Source: Croceivirga sp.
Lineage (GTDB): Bacteria; Bacteroidota; Bacteroidia; Flavobacteriales; Flavobacteriaceae
Length of the DNA stretch: 64,000 nucleotides
Assembly: GCA_028284665.1 (NCBI GenBank)
Contig: JANQRG010000041.1
Coordinates: forward strand, 124,001-188,000
Direction of reading: 5' to 3'
Below, in pieces: positions 8,780-18,581 of the stretch. A model generated the notes under the pieces. That model ran no database searches. It was not told where the DNA came from and worked only from the letters and a program-made list of their open reading frames with translations. Position 1 is the first letter of the stretch, and the number at the start of each line of letters is the position of its first letter. A program made the translations under genes and the position numbers.

Positions 8780-9253
8780 ATGAAGCGAACCGCGCTAAAA
8801 ATAGCGATCAGTATTGGTATATGCCTATTGATCGGTCTGCTTGCCAGTTTTGCCACTCAGAGTTCTGTTGATGACTGGTATGCGGGACTCAATAAGCCTA
8901 GTTTTAACCCCCCCAATTGGGTTTTTGCCCCGGTTTGGACAGTGTTGTACGTCTTGATGGGTACCGCTGCTGGCATAGTGTGGTCCAAAGGATTCTATCA
9001 CCTCTGGGTAAAAACTGCCCTCTATCATTTTGGATTCCAATTATTGTTGAATGCCCTATGGAGCATCCTTTTTTTCGGATTGAAAAATCCCCTGGCCGCA
9101 CTTTTCGTCATCTTCACACTTTTGGTAATTATAATACTCACCATCAAATGGTTCCGTGTGGTAAGTCGAAAGGCTTCCTGGTTATTAGTGCCCTATCTCG
9201 CCTGGGTGGCCTTTGCCGCAGTATTGAATTTCAAAATCTGGGAATTGAATTAA
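8780..9253 (+). CDS. tspO: TspO/MBR family membrane protein
   Basis: The 157-residue protein has five transmembrane helices and the TspO signature: WYAGLNKPSFNPPNWVFAPV early, NALWSILFFGLKNP in the middle and YLAWVAFAAVLNFKIWELN at the end. TspO proteins bind tetrapyrroles and act in stress or photo-oxidative responses. The ATG at 8780 gives a proper short N-terminus; the upstream in-frame ATG at 8702 would add a non-conserved stretch that reaches almost to the mvaD start. Its TAA interlocks with the convergent DUF1697 stop (TTAA, 9250-9253). Confidence 0.9.
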   Translation: MKRTALKIAISIGICLLIGLLASFATQSSVDDWYAGLNKPSFNPPNWVFAPVWTVLYVLMGTAAGIVWSKGFYHLWVKTALYHFGFQLLLNALWSILFFGLKNPLAALFVIFTLLVIIILTIKWFRVVSRKASWLLVPYLAWVAFAAVLNFKIWELN

Positions 9254-9783
9254 TTCGCCAGGGCCATCATTTTTGTTAGCGTATTGAGGTTACGGGTAGT
9301 CGCTACAACCTTTAGTTTTCGTTCAATAAAGTTATTATTAAGCTTGGCTTTCCCATATCCTGCTGCACAATAGAGATAAACACAAACATCGGTAAACACA
9401 AATTGTTCGTTTTCAAATCGCATGGCTTCAAACTCCGCTATGCGCTCCGGGTCAGGTTTCATTTTCAACAGCACATAATACTTGTAGCTGGTTCCCTCAA
9501 GATCCTTGAAAGGATCTTTTTCCAGGATTTGAGCTATGCTGTTCGCGGTCATCACCATAACGGGAACATCAAATCCATAATCCCTGGTGATCCGTTCCCT
9601 GATCTTGTTTTCCAAAGCAGAAGTATTTTCTTCCGTACTTTGAAAAACAAGGTTCCCGCTTTGAATGTACGTTTGCACTTTTTCAAGTCCGGCTAGCTCC
9701 AAAGAGCGTCTTAGATCTGCCATCTTTATCTTCTTTTGTCCACTCACATTAATCCCCCGGAGAAAAGCAATATATGTTTCCAT
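9250..9783 (-). CDS. DUF1697 family protein
   Basis: The 177-residue protein opens with METYIAFLRGINVSGQKKI, the diagnostic start of DUF1697. It continues with VQTYIQSGNLVFQS and a terminal RNLNTLTKMMALA block that also belongs to the family. No biochemical function is established for DUF1697. It has no signal peptide, so it should be cytosolic. It is monocistronic and convergent with tspO. Confidence 0.85.
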   Translation of the reverse strand: METYIAFLRGINVSGQKKIKMADLRRSLELAGLEKVQTYIQSGNLVFQSTEENTSALENKIRERITRDYGFDVPVMVMTANSIAQILEKDPFKDLEGTSYKYYVLLKMKPDPERIAEFEAMRFENEQFVFTDVCVYLYCAAGYGKAKLNNNFIERKLKVVATTRNLNTLTKMMALAN

Positions 9784-9856
9784 GTTGGTAAAAAAATCAC
9801 GTTAAACTACTCAATTAATTTTATTAATTTCCAAGTCGTAACATTCACTCAGATAC

Positions 9857-11371
9857 ATGGACAAATACATACTGGCCCTGGACCAGGGAACTACTAGCTC
9901 CCGCGCTGTAGTTGTTGATCGAAAAGGGGCTATTATTTCGGTGGCGCAAAAAGAGTTCACACAGATATTTCCAAAACCGGGATGGGTAGAACATGACGCA
10001 ACAGAAATCTGGTCAACCCAGGCCGGGGTGGCTGCGGAAGCAGTAACAAAAGAGGGATTGCAAGGCGAGCAAATAGCTGCTATCGGTATTACCAATCAGC
10101 GGGAAACAGCCGTAGTTTGGGATAAAACTACGGGCCAACCTATTTATAATGCCATAGTCTGGCAGGATAAGCGAACTGCGGAGTATTGTGATAGTTTAAA
10201 AAAAGCCGGAAAATCCGATATGATCCGGGAAAAGACAGGGCTGGTCATTGATGCCTATTTTTCGGCTACTAAGGTAAAATGGATATTGGATAATGTTGAA
10301 GGCGCACGCGATAAGGCTGAAGCGGGACAACTGGCCTTTGGTACGATAGATTCCTGGCTTATTTGGAAAATGACACAGGGAGCATTACATGTAACGGATG
10401 TTACGAATGCCTCCCGATCTTTACTCTATAACATTACCACAATGACCTGGGATACCGAATTATTGGAGCTATTTACCATTCCCGAAAGTATGCTCCCGGA
10501 GGTACGGCAATCCAGTGAAGTCTACGGTTATACAAGCCCCAACTTTTTTGCAAACAAAATTCCTATTGCAGGTATAGCCGGAGATCAGCAGGCTGCCCTT
10601 TTTGGCCAGATGTGCACCAAAAAAGGAATGGTAAAGAACACCTATGGCACCGGCTGTTTTATGCTTATGAACATAGGAGATACTCCGGTACAATCCAAAA
10701 ATAATTTACTCACAACAGTAGCCTGGAAAATTGACGGAAAAACCACCTATGCCCTTGAAGGGAGTATTTTTATTGCAGGTGCTGTGGTGCAATGGCTACG
10801 GGATAGTTTACAGGTTATTAAAACCTCAGCTGAAGTGGAAGAACTGGCCAGTTCAGTACCGGGAAGTGAAGGGGTTTACTTTGTCCCGGCGTTTGCCGGT
10901 TTGGGTGCACCCCATTGGAACCAAAAGGCCCAGGGCACAATTTTTGGCCTCACCCGTGGCAGTACCGATGCGCACGTTGCACGAGCTGCCCTGGAATCTA
11001 TAGCCTACCAAACTATGGACATCCTTAAAGCAATGGAAAAGGATTCCGGGATTGCTATCAAAGAACTTCGGGTGGATGGTGGTGCCACAGTAAACAACAT
11101 GCTCATGCAATTTCAGGCGGATGTCCTTAACACAGTTGCCATACGCCCTGAAATCGTAGAAACAACAGTAATGGGAGCTGCGTATCTGGCAGGACTGGCA
11201 GTTGGTTTCTGGGAGAGCCCGGAAGAAATTCAGGACATTTGGAAAGCTGATGTCCATTTTGAACCGACCATCAAGCGTGAGCCTGTAGAACAAGGCATCC
11301 AAGGATGGTATAAAGCCATACAGGCATTGGAATATTGGACAACCCTTGCACAAAACCAAAACGAAATATGA
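9857..11371 (+). CDS. glpK: Glycerol kinase
   Basis: This FGGY-family kinase phosphorylates glycerol to sn-glycerol-3-phosphate. It is 504 residues, the usual length. The ATP-binding start is [35 protein letters not shown] and the C-terminal FGGY region ([20 protein letters not shown]) are present and intact. Its stop overlaps the start of glpF (ATGA, 11368-11371), so uptake and trapping of glycerol are coupled. No glycerol-3-phosphate dehydrogenase gene is in the window. Confidence 0.96.
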   Translation: MDKYILALDQGTTSSRAVVVDRKGAIISVAQKEFTQIFPKPGWVEHDATEIWSTQAGVAAEAVTKEGLQGEQIAAIGITNQRETAVVWDKTTGQPIYNAIVWQDKRTAEYCDSLKKAGKSDMIREKTGLVIDAYFSATKVKWILDNVEGARDKAEAGQLAFGTIDSWLIWKMTQGALHVTDVTNASRSLLYNITTMTWDTELLELFTIPESMLPEVRQSSEVYGYTSPNFFANKIPIAGIAGDQQAALFGQMCTKKGMVKNTYGTGCFMLMNIGDTPVQSKNNLLTTVAWKIDGKTTYALEGSIFIAGAVVQWLRDSLQVIKTSAEVEELASSVPGSEGVYFVPAFAGLGAPHWNQKAQGTIFGLTRGSTDAHVARAALESIAYQTMDILKAMEKDSGIAIKELRVDGGATVNNMLMQFQADVLNTVAIRPEIVETTVMGAAYLAGLAVGFWESPEEIQDIWKADVHFEPTIKREPVEQGIQGWYKAIQALEYWTTLAQNQNEI

Positions 11372-12105
11372 CCCCATTTGTAGCCGAAATAATAGGAACT
11401 TTTTTGCTCATATTTTTGGGCTGTGGCGTAAACGCCAATGTCCTTTTAAAAGGGACCAAAGGTAACCGCGGCACCAGCAGTGGTTGGTTATTGATAACCA
11501 CGGGCTGGGCACTGGCAGTCTATGTTGGCGTGGTAGTAGCCGGTCCGATAAGTGGTGCGCATATTAATCCGGCCGTAACGATAGGTTTAGCTATGGCAGG
11601 TGAATTCTCCGTTTATGATATTCCCGAATATATCTTAGCACAATTCATTGGGGCCATGCTCGGCGCCTTTTTTGTATGGTTAATGTATAAGGACCACTTT
11701 GATCTTGAAGAAAATCCGGGATTAAAACGAGGGGCTTTCTGCACAGACCCTGCCATACCACACACTTTTAGGAATCTCCTAAGTGAAGTACTAGGTACTT
11801 TTGTTTTGGTTTTCACCATACTCTATTTCACCGATGCTACCCTTACGGATAGCAATACTATAATTGGATTAGGTTCACTTGGGGCATTGCCTGTAGCCCT
11901 TTTGGTATGGGTCATCGGGATGGCTCTTGGAGGTACCACAGGATATGCGATAAATCCGGCCAGGGATCTTGGGCCACGTCTCATCCACGCCATGATCCCC
12001 ATACGAAATAAAGGAGACAATGGCTGGAAGTATTCCTGGATCCCGGTCATAGGACCCATTTTAGGGGGCCTATTGGCCGCCGTTTTGGCCGGTATTTTGC
12101 AGTGA
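11368..12105 (+). CDS. glpF: Glycerol uptake facilitator (aquaglyceroporin, MIP family)
   Basis: The 245-residue inner-membrane channel has six helices and two half-helices. Both NPA boxes are intact: GAHINPAV at 64-71 and YAINPARD at 193-200. Asp200 after the second NPA is characteristic of glycerol-conducting members rather than water-only aquaporins. The start is fixed by the ATGA overlap with glpK, which discards an earlier in-frame start at 11335 inside glpK. The neighbour supports a glycerol substrate. Confidence 0.93.
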   Translation: MTPFVAEIIGTFLLIFLGCGVNANVLLKGTKGNRGTSSGWLLITTGWALAVYVGVVVAGPISGAHINPAVTIGLAMAGEFSVYDIPEYILAQFIGAMLGAFFVWLMYKDHFDLEENPGLKRGAFCTDPAIPHTFRNLLSEVLGTFVLVFTILYFTDATLTDSNTIIGLGSLGALPVALLVWVIGMALGGTTGYAINPARDLGPRLIHAMIPIRNKGDNGWKYSWIPVIGPILGGLLAAVLAGILQ

Positions 12106-12113
12106 TTAGCACC

Positions 12114-13388
12114 TCAGTGCGAAGCAATAGCCTGAGCCGCGATGTAAGCCCCTGTCCAGGCATTTTGAAAATTAAACCCCCCGGTTACGGCATCTATATC
12201 CATTATCTCACCGGCGAAATAAAGGTTAGGCAACAATTTACTCTCGAAGGTTTTAAAATTGATCTCTTTGAGGTCAATACCTCCGGCAGTAACAAATTCC
12301 TCTTTAAACGTACTTTTGCCTTCTACTTTTAACGAGCATTCTGTTAACTCTGTTGCGAATTGTTGAAGCTGTTCTTTGGTCATTTCCGTCCATCTTGTAT
12401 TGGGTCCTATTCCAGCAGCCTTAGCCAGGCTGATCCATAACCTACTGGGAAGGGAGACAACTTTAGTTTTGAAAATTGTTTTTTTGGGTTCTGCCATTCT
12501 CATTTCCCGCAACAATCCCAGCATTGTTCCCTTATTATGTTCCGGGACCCAATTTATCCGGATCCGAAAAATATAGTAATAGGCTTGCAATTGTTTTGCG
12601 CCCCAGGCGGAAAGCTTTAGGATGGCCGGGCCACTTAATCCCCAATGCGTTATCAAGACCGGACCTGTTGCGGTAAATAGCGGCTCCCTTTCAATTTTGC
12701 TTTTTAGTTCTACCACAATTTTGGAATCATAGTGCGTTTTAGGCATTATATCCACATTAGCAGGAGTACTTAGGCCTTGTAAACTTGAGATGCGATTGTC
12801 CCGGATATTAAAGGTAAACAAGGAAGGAACAGGAGCAACGATACTATGTCCCAACCCTTCCAGTAATTTCCAGACTTTTGAACTGCTTCCCGAAGCCACT
12901 AACAATTTCTGAGCGTGATAATGCTTATTCATGGTGGTTACGCGCCATCCCTTTTCAATGGTTCGCGATGGGGATATTTCTTTAACCGCACTGTTTTTCA
13001 ATATGGTGATACCCAACTTTTTGGTTTCGTTCAAAAAACAATCAATTATGGTCTGGGATGAATCGCTCTCCGGAAAAATACGGCCGTCCGATTCCGTCTT
13101 TAGCGCAATCCCACGTTCCTCAAAAAAACGAATAGTGTCCCCAGGGGAATAGGTGTAAAATGGGCCCAAAAGTTCTTTCCGGCCCCTGGGATAGTTTTCG
13201 GAAAGTTCAACGGGATCAAACACAGCATGTGTTACATTGCACCGACCTCCTCCTGAGACCTTTACTTTCCCTAAAACAGTTTTGCCACGTTCCAGAATGG
13301 CTATACGCATTGTGGGTTTGGCTAATGCGGCATGTATAGCACCAAAAAATCCTGCCGCACCACCCCCAATGACAATAAGATCGAACAT
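12114..13388 (-). CDS. NAD(P)/FAD-dependent oxidoreductase, HI0933/YhiN-BaiN family
   Basis: The 424-residue flavoprotein has an N-terminal Rossmann dinucleotide motif (DLIVIGGGAAGFFGAIHAA) and the family motif KVSGGGRCNVTHA near residue 45. Its C-terminal FAD-binding tail ends in GEIMDIDAVTGGFNFQNAW. The HI0933-like family is widespread; most members lack a proven substrate. It starts exactly at the stop of the glycerophosphodiesterase gene (overlapping TAATG), so the two are co-transcribed, although no functional link is obvious. Confidence 0.88.
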   Translation of the reverse strand: MFDLIVIGGGAAGFFGAIHAALAKPTMRIAILERGKTVLGKVKVSGGGRCNVTHAVFDPVELSENYPRGRKELLGPFYTYSPGDTIRFFEERGIALKTESDGRIFPESDSSQTIIDCFLNETKKLGITILKNSAVKEISPSRTIEKGWRVTTMNKHYHAQKLLVASGSSSKVWKLLEGLGHSIVAPVPSLFTFNIRDNRISSLQGLSTPANVDIMPKTHYDSKIVVELKSKIEREPLFTATGPVLITHWGLSGPAILKLSAWGAKQLQAYYYIFRIRINWVPEHNKGTMLGLLREMRMAEPKKTIFKTKVVSLPSRLWISLAKAAGIGPNTRWTEMTKEQLQQFATELTECSLKVEGKSTFKEEFVTAGGIDLKEINFKTFESKLLPNLYFAGEIMDIDAVTGGFNFQNAWTGAYIAAQAIASH

Positions 13389-14140
13389 TATTGTACCCGG
13401 TCTGGATAGTTGGTAAAAACACCATCAACACCATAATCTATCATTTTCCGGATATCATCCGCTTCGTTTACCGTATAGGTGTAGACTTTGAATCCTTCTT
13501 GCTGGATTTTTCGGATATTTTGCTCGGTAAGTGTTTTGTACCAGGGATTAATAGCAACGGCCCCTAGTTCCTTCGCAACGGATATGGCTTCCAGAGGATC
13601 TTCTTCGGTCAGTACGGCTATGGCAATATCAGGATTCAGTTTACGCATTTCCCGTAACTCTTCCCATTTAAAGCTGGAAATGACAAAATTTTCCATACGC
13701 CATCCCTGCTCACGAATGTAATAATTTACAATGAAATTTACCCGATCCGCTGTGTTGTCACCTTTCAGTTCAATGTTGAGCGGCACCTTATTATCAATCA
13801 GGCGAAGTACTTGCTGTAGCATTGGGATACGATGGTTACCATCCAGGATCACCTTCTTTAAATCCGTAATGTAGTATTCTTCTATCCTTCCGGGGGCGTT
13901 CCCTAATCGGTCCAGTCTATCGTCATGGAACACAACGATCTCTCCGCTTGCTATTTTAAAAACGTCTATTTCTATCATATCCACCCCTAAGTCCATGGCC
14001 TTTTGAATAGAAGCAAGCGTATTCTCCGTTTCATAGCCCATTGCACCCCGGTGGCCTATAACCAATGGCTTTTTATCAATCATATTGCACGCACTAAAAA
14101 ACAAGAGTATTACCACTCCAAGGGTTGTTGACTTTTTCAT
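13388..14140 (-). CDS. Glycerophosphodiester phosphodiesterase lipoprotein
   Basis: The enzyme hydrolyses glycerophosphodiesters to glycerol-3-phosphate and an alcohol. From ATG 14140 it is 250 residues with a lipobox (LLFFSAC, Cys18), hence exported and lipid-anchored. The GDPD metal and catalytic residues are present: His30-Arg31 in VIGHRGAMGYETENT, Glu57 and Asp59 in MIEIDVF, and His72 in VVFHDDRLDR. Glycerol-3-phosphate release fits with glpK/glpF nearby, though on the other strand. An upstream in-frame ATG at 14182 would bury the signal peptide, so 14140 is preferred. Confidence 0.9.
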   Translation of the reverse strand: MKKSTTLGVVILLFFSACNMIDKKPLVIGHRGAMGYETENTLASIQKAMDLGVDMIEIDVFKIASGEIVVFHDDRLDRLGNAPGRIEEYYITDLKKVILDGNHRIPMLQQVLRLIDNKVPLNIELKGDNTADRVNFIVNYYIREQGWRMENFVISSFKWEELREMRKLNPDIAIAVLTEEDPLEAISVAKELGAVAINPWYKTLTEQNIRKIQQEGFKVYTYTVNEADDIRKMIDYGVDGVFTNYPDRVQ

Positions 14141-14329
14141 TTGAGCACTTTTAGCAGTTTCAAAAATACAAACTTGCACCAAGTAAGCCCCTAGAAAACC
14201 TACGGTTTATGAAATCTTAAGCTAGTTTTATTTAATGAATTATTCCCAGTATAACTATTCAAAAATTGTGAATATCTCAGTAATTTTTCTATTTTGTATC
14301 GATTTAACAACCAACTAATTCAACATAGT

Positions 14330-14752
14330 ATGTTTTCAAAATCAAATGTATTGGCCACTTTGGCAGGAGCGGTCACATTGTTCCTATTGGGATTTTTAAT
14401 TTGGGGGGTAGCAATGGATGATTTGTTCGAACAGTATGTCATAGGCGACAGTGTTAAAGAACATCCAGATTTTATATTCATCCTGCTGGGCAACCTCTTT
14501 TCAGCTTTTGCAATGTGCACCCTTTACGGCAAATGGGCCCGGGGAGCTCATAGTGCAAAGCAAGGTGCTGAGTTTGGCATATGGTTTGGCATATTTGTTG
14601 GCTTCGGAATTTGGTTTGTGCAGTATGCTACTACTACTATTATGAGCTTGACGGGCTATTTGATTGACGCGATAGTTGAAATCGTCTATTATGCCTTAAC
14701 TGGTATTGTGATTGCCCTGGTCTACAAAGCCACCAGTAAGGGAAAAAGCTAA
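14330..14752 (+). CDS. Small integral membrane protein, unknown function
   Basis: I do not recognise the family. From ATG 14330 the protein is 140 residues with four hydrophobic helices (about 8-27, 48-66, 80-100 and 112-134). Polar residues KWARGAHSAKQGAEFG lie between helices 2 and 3. No catalytic motif is visible. The arrangement resembles small DUF membrane proteins common in Bacteroidetes. It is a single-gene unit followed by a good terminator. Confidence 0.7.
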   Translation: MFSKSNVLATLAGAVTLFLLGFLIWGVAMDDLFEQYVIGDSVKEHPDFIFILLGNLFSAFAMCTLYGKWARGAHSAKQGAEFGIWFGIFVGFGIWFVQYATTTIMSLTGYLIDAIVEIVYYALTGIVIALVYKATSKGKS

Positions 14753-14773
14753 CTTTCCAACTTAAATTGCGGG

Positions 14774-14805
14774 CGGGCGGAAGTATACTTCTACCCGTCT
14801 TTTTA
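14774..14805 (+). terminator. Rho-independent terminator after membrane protein gene
   Basis: CGGGCGGAAGTA (14774-14785) pairs with TACTTCTACCCG (14786-14797) with one mismatch and one wobble. It is followed by TCTTTTTATT. It ends plus-strand transcription 22 nt after the stop at 14752 and abuts the end of the convergent amylase gene. The minus strand lacks a T-run. Confidence 0.75.
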
Positions 14806-16680
14806 TTACTTCACTTTAAAAATATAGGATTGTAGCGGTAGTAAGGAAAGTCCAATCTTGCCTACACCTTGCTCAATAACCAATTGCTGCGTGCCCGATT
14901 TATAGAGTTGTTCTTCTAATTCGTACGCCCCATCGTCTAATTGCCATTCTTGAACAATGTTTTCCGGGACTTTTAAATCGATGTCATACGATCTTTCCGT
15001 ATCAAAATTGGAAATGATTACCAACTTTTCGGTAGCATCCCAACGTACAAAGGAGAATACCCTTTGGTCATAGGTAGGGGTATGTTGTTTGTTGTAATAA
15101 TGGATCTCCTCATAGCTTCCCATAAGGGCAGCACTATTAATAGTAAAATTTAATAGTCGTTTGTAAAAATCCCTGAGCGACTTTTCTGCTTCAGTAAGCT
15201 GTCCTCCATCGAACTTTTTGTCGTTCATCCATCGCTGATGTACCGGAACTCCAATATAGTCAAAGATGGAGGTGCGGGAAGGTTTTCCAAAACCCGCATC
15301 TTCAGAACCATCTTCTCCTACTTCCTGGCCAAAATAGAGCATTGTTGGAGAACTCCCAATGGTAGCAGAGACCACCATTGCCGGTTTACCTAATTCGGCA
15401 TTTCCTACAAATTCCGGACTTGCAATACGTTGCTCATCGTGATTTTCCAAAAAGTGAAGCATATGATGCTCAATATCCTGTAATCCCGATTGCACCGTAT
15501 GAATATGGTCTGTCCAGCCATATCCCTTCATAATATGCTTTAGACTATCGTATAATTCCACCTTGTCGTAGAGATAATCCATTTTACCTTTGTGAAGGTA
15601 CTCCCGATACAAGCTAGGATTATACACCTCGGCCAGCAGAAAAGCATCAGGATTTTTCATTTTTATGGAAGAATTCATAAAACTCCAGAATTCCACGGGA
15701 ACCATTTCCGCCATATCAAAGCGGAAACCGTCTACCCCGAGTTCCAGCCAGTACACTGCAATATCACGGAACTTATACCATGAATCCGGCAATTTCTTAT
15801 CCTCCCAAAACTCGAAATGTACCTGATAATCCTTTTCAGAATAGGATTCAGGTAATTCTTCAAAATCTTTGGAACCGTCCGGTCGTATCCCATAATTTAC
15901 CTTAACCGTTTCATACCAATCGTTAAAGTTTGGCTGAGGCAAACGAGAACCATTGCCTGTCCACTTTGCCGGAACTTCTTCAAACTGATGGTTTGACAAC
16001 GGATGGTCTTCTCCTCCCAACGGAAGGTAGTCATCCTGCCAGTCGGGAACGCTAAAAGCCGCTTCAGGAATGTAATAGAAGTTATTATCTCTTGCATATT
16101 CCACTGAAGTATTATCATTGGCACCAAAATCCTCTGCAGTAACTCCTTTAGTCTGTCCTTCATAATCCCTTGCCACATGATTGGGAACAATATCTATAAG
16201 CACCTTCATCCCATGTCGATGTGTGCGTTCCACCAGAGCCTTGAATTCTTCAAGGCGATTTGCCGGGTCTACCGCTAAATCAGGATTCACATTATAATAA
16301 TCCTTTACGGCATAGGGCGAACCTGCTCTTCCTTTAACCACATCCGGATCATCATTCGAAATTCCATAAGCGGTATAGTCATTGATCAACGCGTGATGTG
16401 GAACCCCTGTATACCAAATGTAAGTGACCCCTAAATCTTTCAATTCGGATAGAGCGGTATCATCAAAATCCGCAAACTTTCCTACGCCGTTTTCTTCAAG
16501 GGTTCCCCAGGGCTTATTTACGGTTTTAGTGTTGCCAAAAAGTCGGGTGAACACCTGATAGACTACCTCTTTTCGTTCTTTTTCACGTAACTCTTTTTTC
16601 ATTTCGGGTTTATCTTTTTTGCCCTGTTGACAGGCTACTATCAGCGTTAGGGCCAAAAACACTACTGTTAGCCGTATCAT
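14806..16680 (-). CDS. GH13 alpha-amylase family lipoprotein
   Basis: This surface- or periplasm-anchored alpha-glucan hydrolase has 624 residues and lipobox Cys17 (LTLIVACQQG). The (beta/alpha)8 barrel carries all four GH13 regions: LIDIVPNHV at 161-169; GFRFDMAE with nucleophile Asp322; LLAEVY with acid/base Glu351; and ENHDEQR with Asp415. A C-terminal beta domain follows from about 530. It is the last gene of the GH65-GH13-GH13 operon, 2 nt after the SusA-like gene. It probably cuts starch or maltodextrin captured by the SusCD pair; exact bond preference is not visible. Confidence 0.92.
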   Translation of the reverse strand: MIRLTVVFLALTLIVACQQGKKDKPEMKKELREKERKEVVYQVFTRLFGNTKTVNKPWGTLEENGVGKFADFDDTALSELKDLGVTYIWYTGVPHHALINDYTAYGISNDDPDVVKGRAGSPYAVKDYYNVNPDLAVDPANRLEEFKALVERTHRHGMKVLIDIVPNHVARDYEGQTKGVTAEDFGANDNTSVEYARDNNFYYIPEAAFSVPDWQDDYLPLGGEDHPLSNHQFEEVPAKWTGNGSRLPQPNFNDWYETVKVNYGIRPDGSKDFEELPESYSEKDYQVHFEFWEDKKLPDSWYKFRDIAVYWLELGVDGFRFDMAEMVPVEFWSFMNSSIKMKNPDAFLLAEVYNPSLYREYLHKGKMDYLYDKVELYDSLKHIMKGYGWTDHIHTVQSGLQDIEHHMLHFLENHDEQRIASPEFVGNAELGKPAMVVSATIGSSPTMLYFGQEVGEDGSEDAGFGKPSRTSIFDYIGVPVHQRWMNDKKFDGGQLTEAEKSLRDFYKRLLNFTINSAALMGSYEEIHYYNKQHTPTYDQRVFSFVRWDATEKLVIISNFDTERSYDIDLKVPENIVQEWQLDDGAYELEEQLYKSGTQQLVIEQGVGKIGLSLLPLQSYIFKVK

Positions 16681-16682
16681 AG

Positions 16683-18581
16683 TTATCTTTTTTGGTGCAC
16701 AAGCAAGGTGGGGCCTTTTCCTTCCAACTGCAGGACGTTCGCTAGTGTCTGTGATGTCCCCCTAACCACATCAGTGAATGTTTTGCCCTCAATTCCCATT
16801 TCGGCATAACGCCCCAGATCCAAAGCAGTTGCTGCTTCATTCTTATTCAAAATGAGCATAATAATTTGTTCATCATCATGACGAAACAGTACGTAGAGTC
16901 CATCATGAGGTGCAAAGTGTTTGGTTTTTCCGGTATGTATGGCCGTGCTTGTTTTTCTGAAATTCAACAGCTTGCGCATAAAATCCTGCATCTCTTTTTG
17001 TGCTTCAGTCAATCCTGCTCGGGTGAAAGCATTCACCGTATCCTCTGCCCATCCTCCTGGAAAATCGGTTCTGATAAGGCCGTGATCGCCAGGTTTAGCC
17101 GTATTCTGCATTAAGATCTCTGTGCCATAATACACCTGTGGAATTCTAGGAGTGGTCAACACAAAGGCCATTGCCATTTGCGTCAAAGCCACTTCTTCTC
17201 TCAATTGGGTATGGATGCGATCCATGTCATGATTGTCGCCAAAGAGCATAATGGAACTGGGCTCGGTGTAATAAAAATCATTCGCCAGCGCATCGTAGAG
17301 TTTTACCAATCCCTTACCCCATTCCTTTTCAGATTCCTTAAAAGCCTCGGCAAAGGTGGTCTGAATAGGAAAATCCATGGTAGTGGGTAGGAAGGAACGA
17401 TAACCATCACTGTTCTTTGCACCATCTTGCCAATAGCCCACTAAAAGCGGATTGTCACTCCACTCCTCCCCTACGATGTTAAAGTTTGGGTATTCCCGCA
17501 TGATCGCCCCGGCCCATTTTGCCATAAACTCCTTATCGGGATAGGGATAGGTATCTTGTCGGATACCACCTAGTTTCAGAGCTTCAACCCACCAAATGCT
17601 GTTCTGGATAATGTATCTGGCCATGAAGGGATTCCTTTGGTTTAGATCCGGCATAGCCGATACAAACCAACCGGTACTCATTAATGTCCGATCATAGTCT
17701 GAAGCGTAGGCATCTTGATTGACCGTTCTCCTGTGATTGGAAGTTTTTAAGGGCAGCCCTTGCTGGTAATCCTCCTGAAAATTAAGCCAGTCCTCAAAAG
17801 GCAGATCATCCATCCACCAGTGTTCACTTCCACAATGATTGGCCACCTGGTCCATGATCAATTTAATCCCTCTATCCGCAGCCTTTTCGGAAAGCTCAAT
17901 ATAATCTTCCAAGCTTCCAAATCTGGGATCTACCTGGTAAAAATCGGTCATAGCATAACCGTGGTAGGAGGATTGAGGCATGTCATTGATAAGCAACGGG
18001 CACGACCAAATAGCCGTAAAACCCATGGTATCTATATAATCCAAATGGTTTATAATCCCCTGAATATCCCCACCATGTCGTCCGTAATCCTCGTTCCTTG
18101 CTATAACCGTTTCCAGCGTGCCTTCCACAACGTCATTTCCAGGGTTCCCATTGGCAAATCGGTCGGGGGTGATGAGGTAAACGACATCGGAACTATCAAA
18201 TCCCTTGAAATCTTCAGGCTTCTGCGTTCTTGGCTTCAATTCATAGGTAAACGAACGGGTTCTTCCTCTTTTAGGTTCGAATTCAATAGCAAAAGTCCCC
18301 GGTTGGGCATCTCCGGCAATCACCAAATCCAGGAAAAGGTAGTTCGGGCTGTCGGCCCTTGACGCCCTAATCAACCTAACCCCTTCTTGCTGGACAGAAG
18401 GAACGTAGTCCCCTATACCCTTTCCTTTTACCAAAAGTTGGAGGGTATCCTGTTCAAATCCCACCCACCAATTGGGAGGCTCTACGCGTTCAATCTGACT
18501 TTGTGCCAATAGGGAAGCGCATAAAAAGGTAAGGTATACGAACCGCCTGGACTGATCCAGCAATTTTGAGTTATGAGACAT
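16683..18581 (-). CDS. GH13 neopullulanase/cyclomaltodextrinase (SusA-like)
   Basis: The 632-residue protein has a signal peptide ending near residue 28 (CASLLAQSQ). An N-terminal Ig-like starch-enzyme domain follows (about 32-118, starting VEPPNWWVGF), then a GH13 barrel. The catalytic residues are nucleophile Asp343 in GGIRQDTYPY, acid/base Glu372 in NIVGEEWSDNP and Asp452 in GDNHDMDR. The N-domain plus these motifs match neopullulanase/SusA-type enzymes that break cyclodextrins, pullulan and maltodextrins in the periplasm. Its start overlaps the GH65 gene by 11 nt. The product would feed the phosphorylase encoded upstream. Confidence 0.9.
   Translation of the reverse strand: MSHNSKLLDQSRRFVYLTFLCASLLAQSQIERVEPPNWWVGFEQDTLQLLVKGKGIGDYVPSVQQEGVRLIRASRADSPNYLFLDLVIAGDAQPGTFAIEFEPKRGRTRSFTYELKPRTQKPEDFKGFDSSDVVYLITPDRFANGNPGNDVVEGTLETVIARNEDYGRHGGDIQGIINHLDYIDTMGFTAIWSCPLLINDMPQSSYHGYAMTDFYQVDPRFGSLEDYIELSEKAADRGIKLIMDQVANHCGSEHWWMDDLPFEDWLNFQEDYQQGLPLKTSNHRRTVNQDAYASDYDRTLMSTGWFVSAMPDLNQRNPFMARYIIQNSIWWVEALKLGGIRQDTYPYPDKEFMAKWAGAIMREYPNFNIVGEEWSDNPLLVGYWQDGAKNSDGYRSFLPTTMDFPIQTTFAEAFKESEKEWGKGLVKLYDALANDFYYTEPSSIMLFGDNHDMDRIHTQLREEVALTQMAMAFVLTTPRIPQVYYGTEILMQNTAKPGDHGLIRTDFPGGWAEDTVNAFTRAGLTEAQKEMQDFMRKLLNFRKTSTAIHTGKTKHFAPHDGLYVLFRHDDEQIIMLILNKNEAATALDLGRYAEMGIEGKTFTDVVRGTSQTLANVLQLEGKGPTLLVHQKR

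Noticed and set aside
8917-9279. 120-codon plus-strand open frame overlapping tspO
   Set aside because: It is in another frame of the clear TspO gene and lacks membrane helices or motifs.
10853-11377. 174-codon minus-strand open frame
   Set aside because: It is antisense to glpK, whose conserved C-terminal motifs are intact; the translated frame shows no family feature.
14281-14329. Promoter box TATTTTG before the small membrane protein gene
   Set aside because: It lacks one base of the TAnnTTTG consensus and has no -33 partner, so it was not listed.
17760-18362. 200-codon plus-strand open frame
   Set aside because: It lies wholly antisense to the well-supported SusA-like GH13 gene, has no recognisable motif, and such shadows are common over conserved genes.
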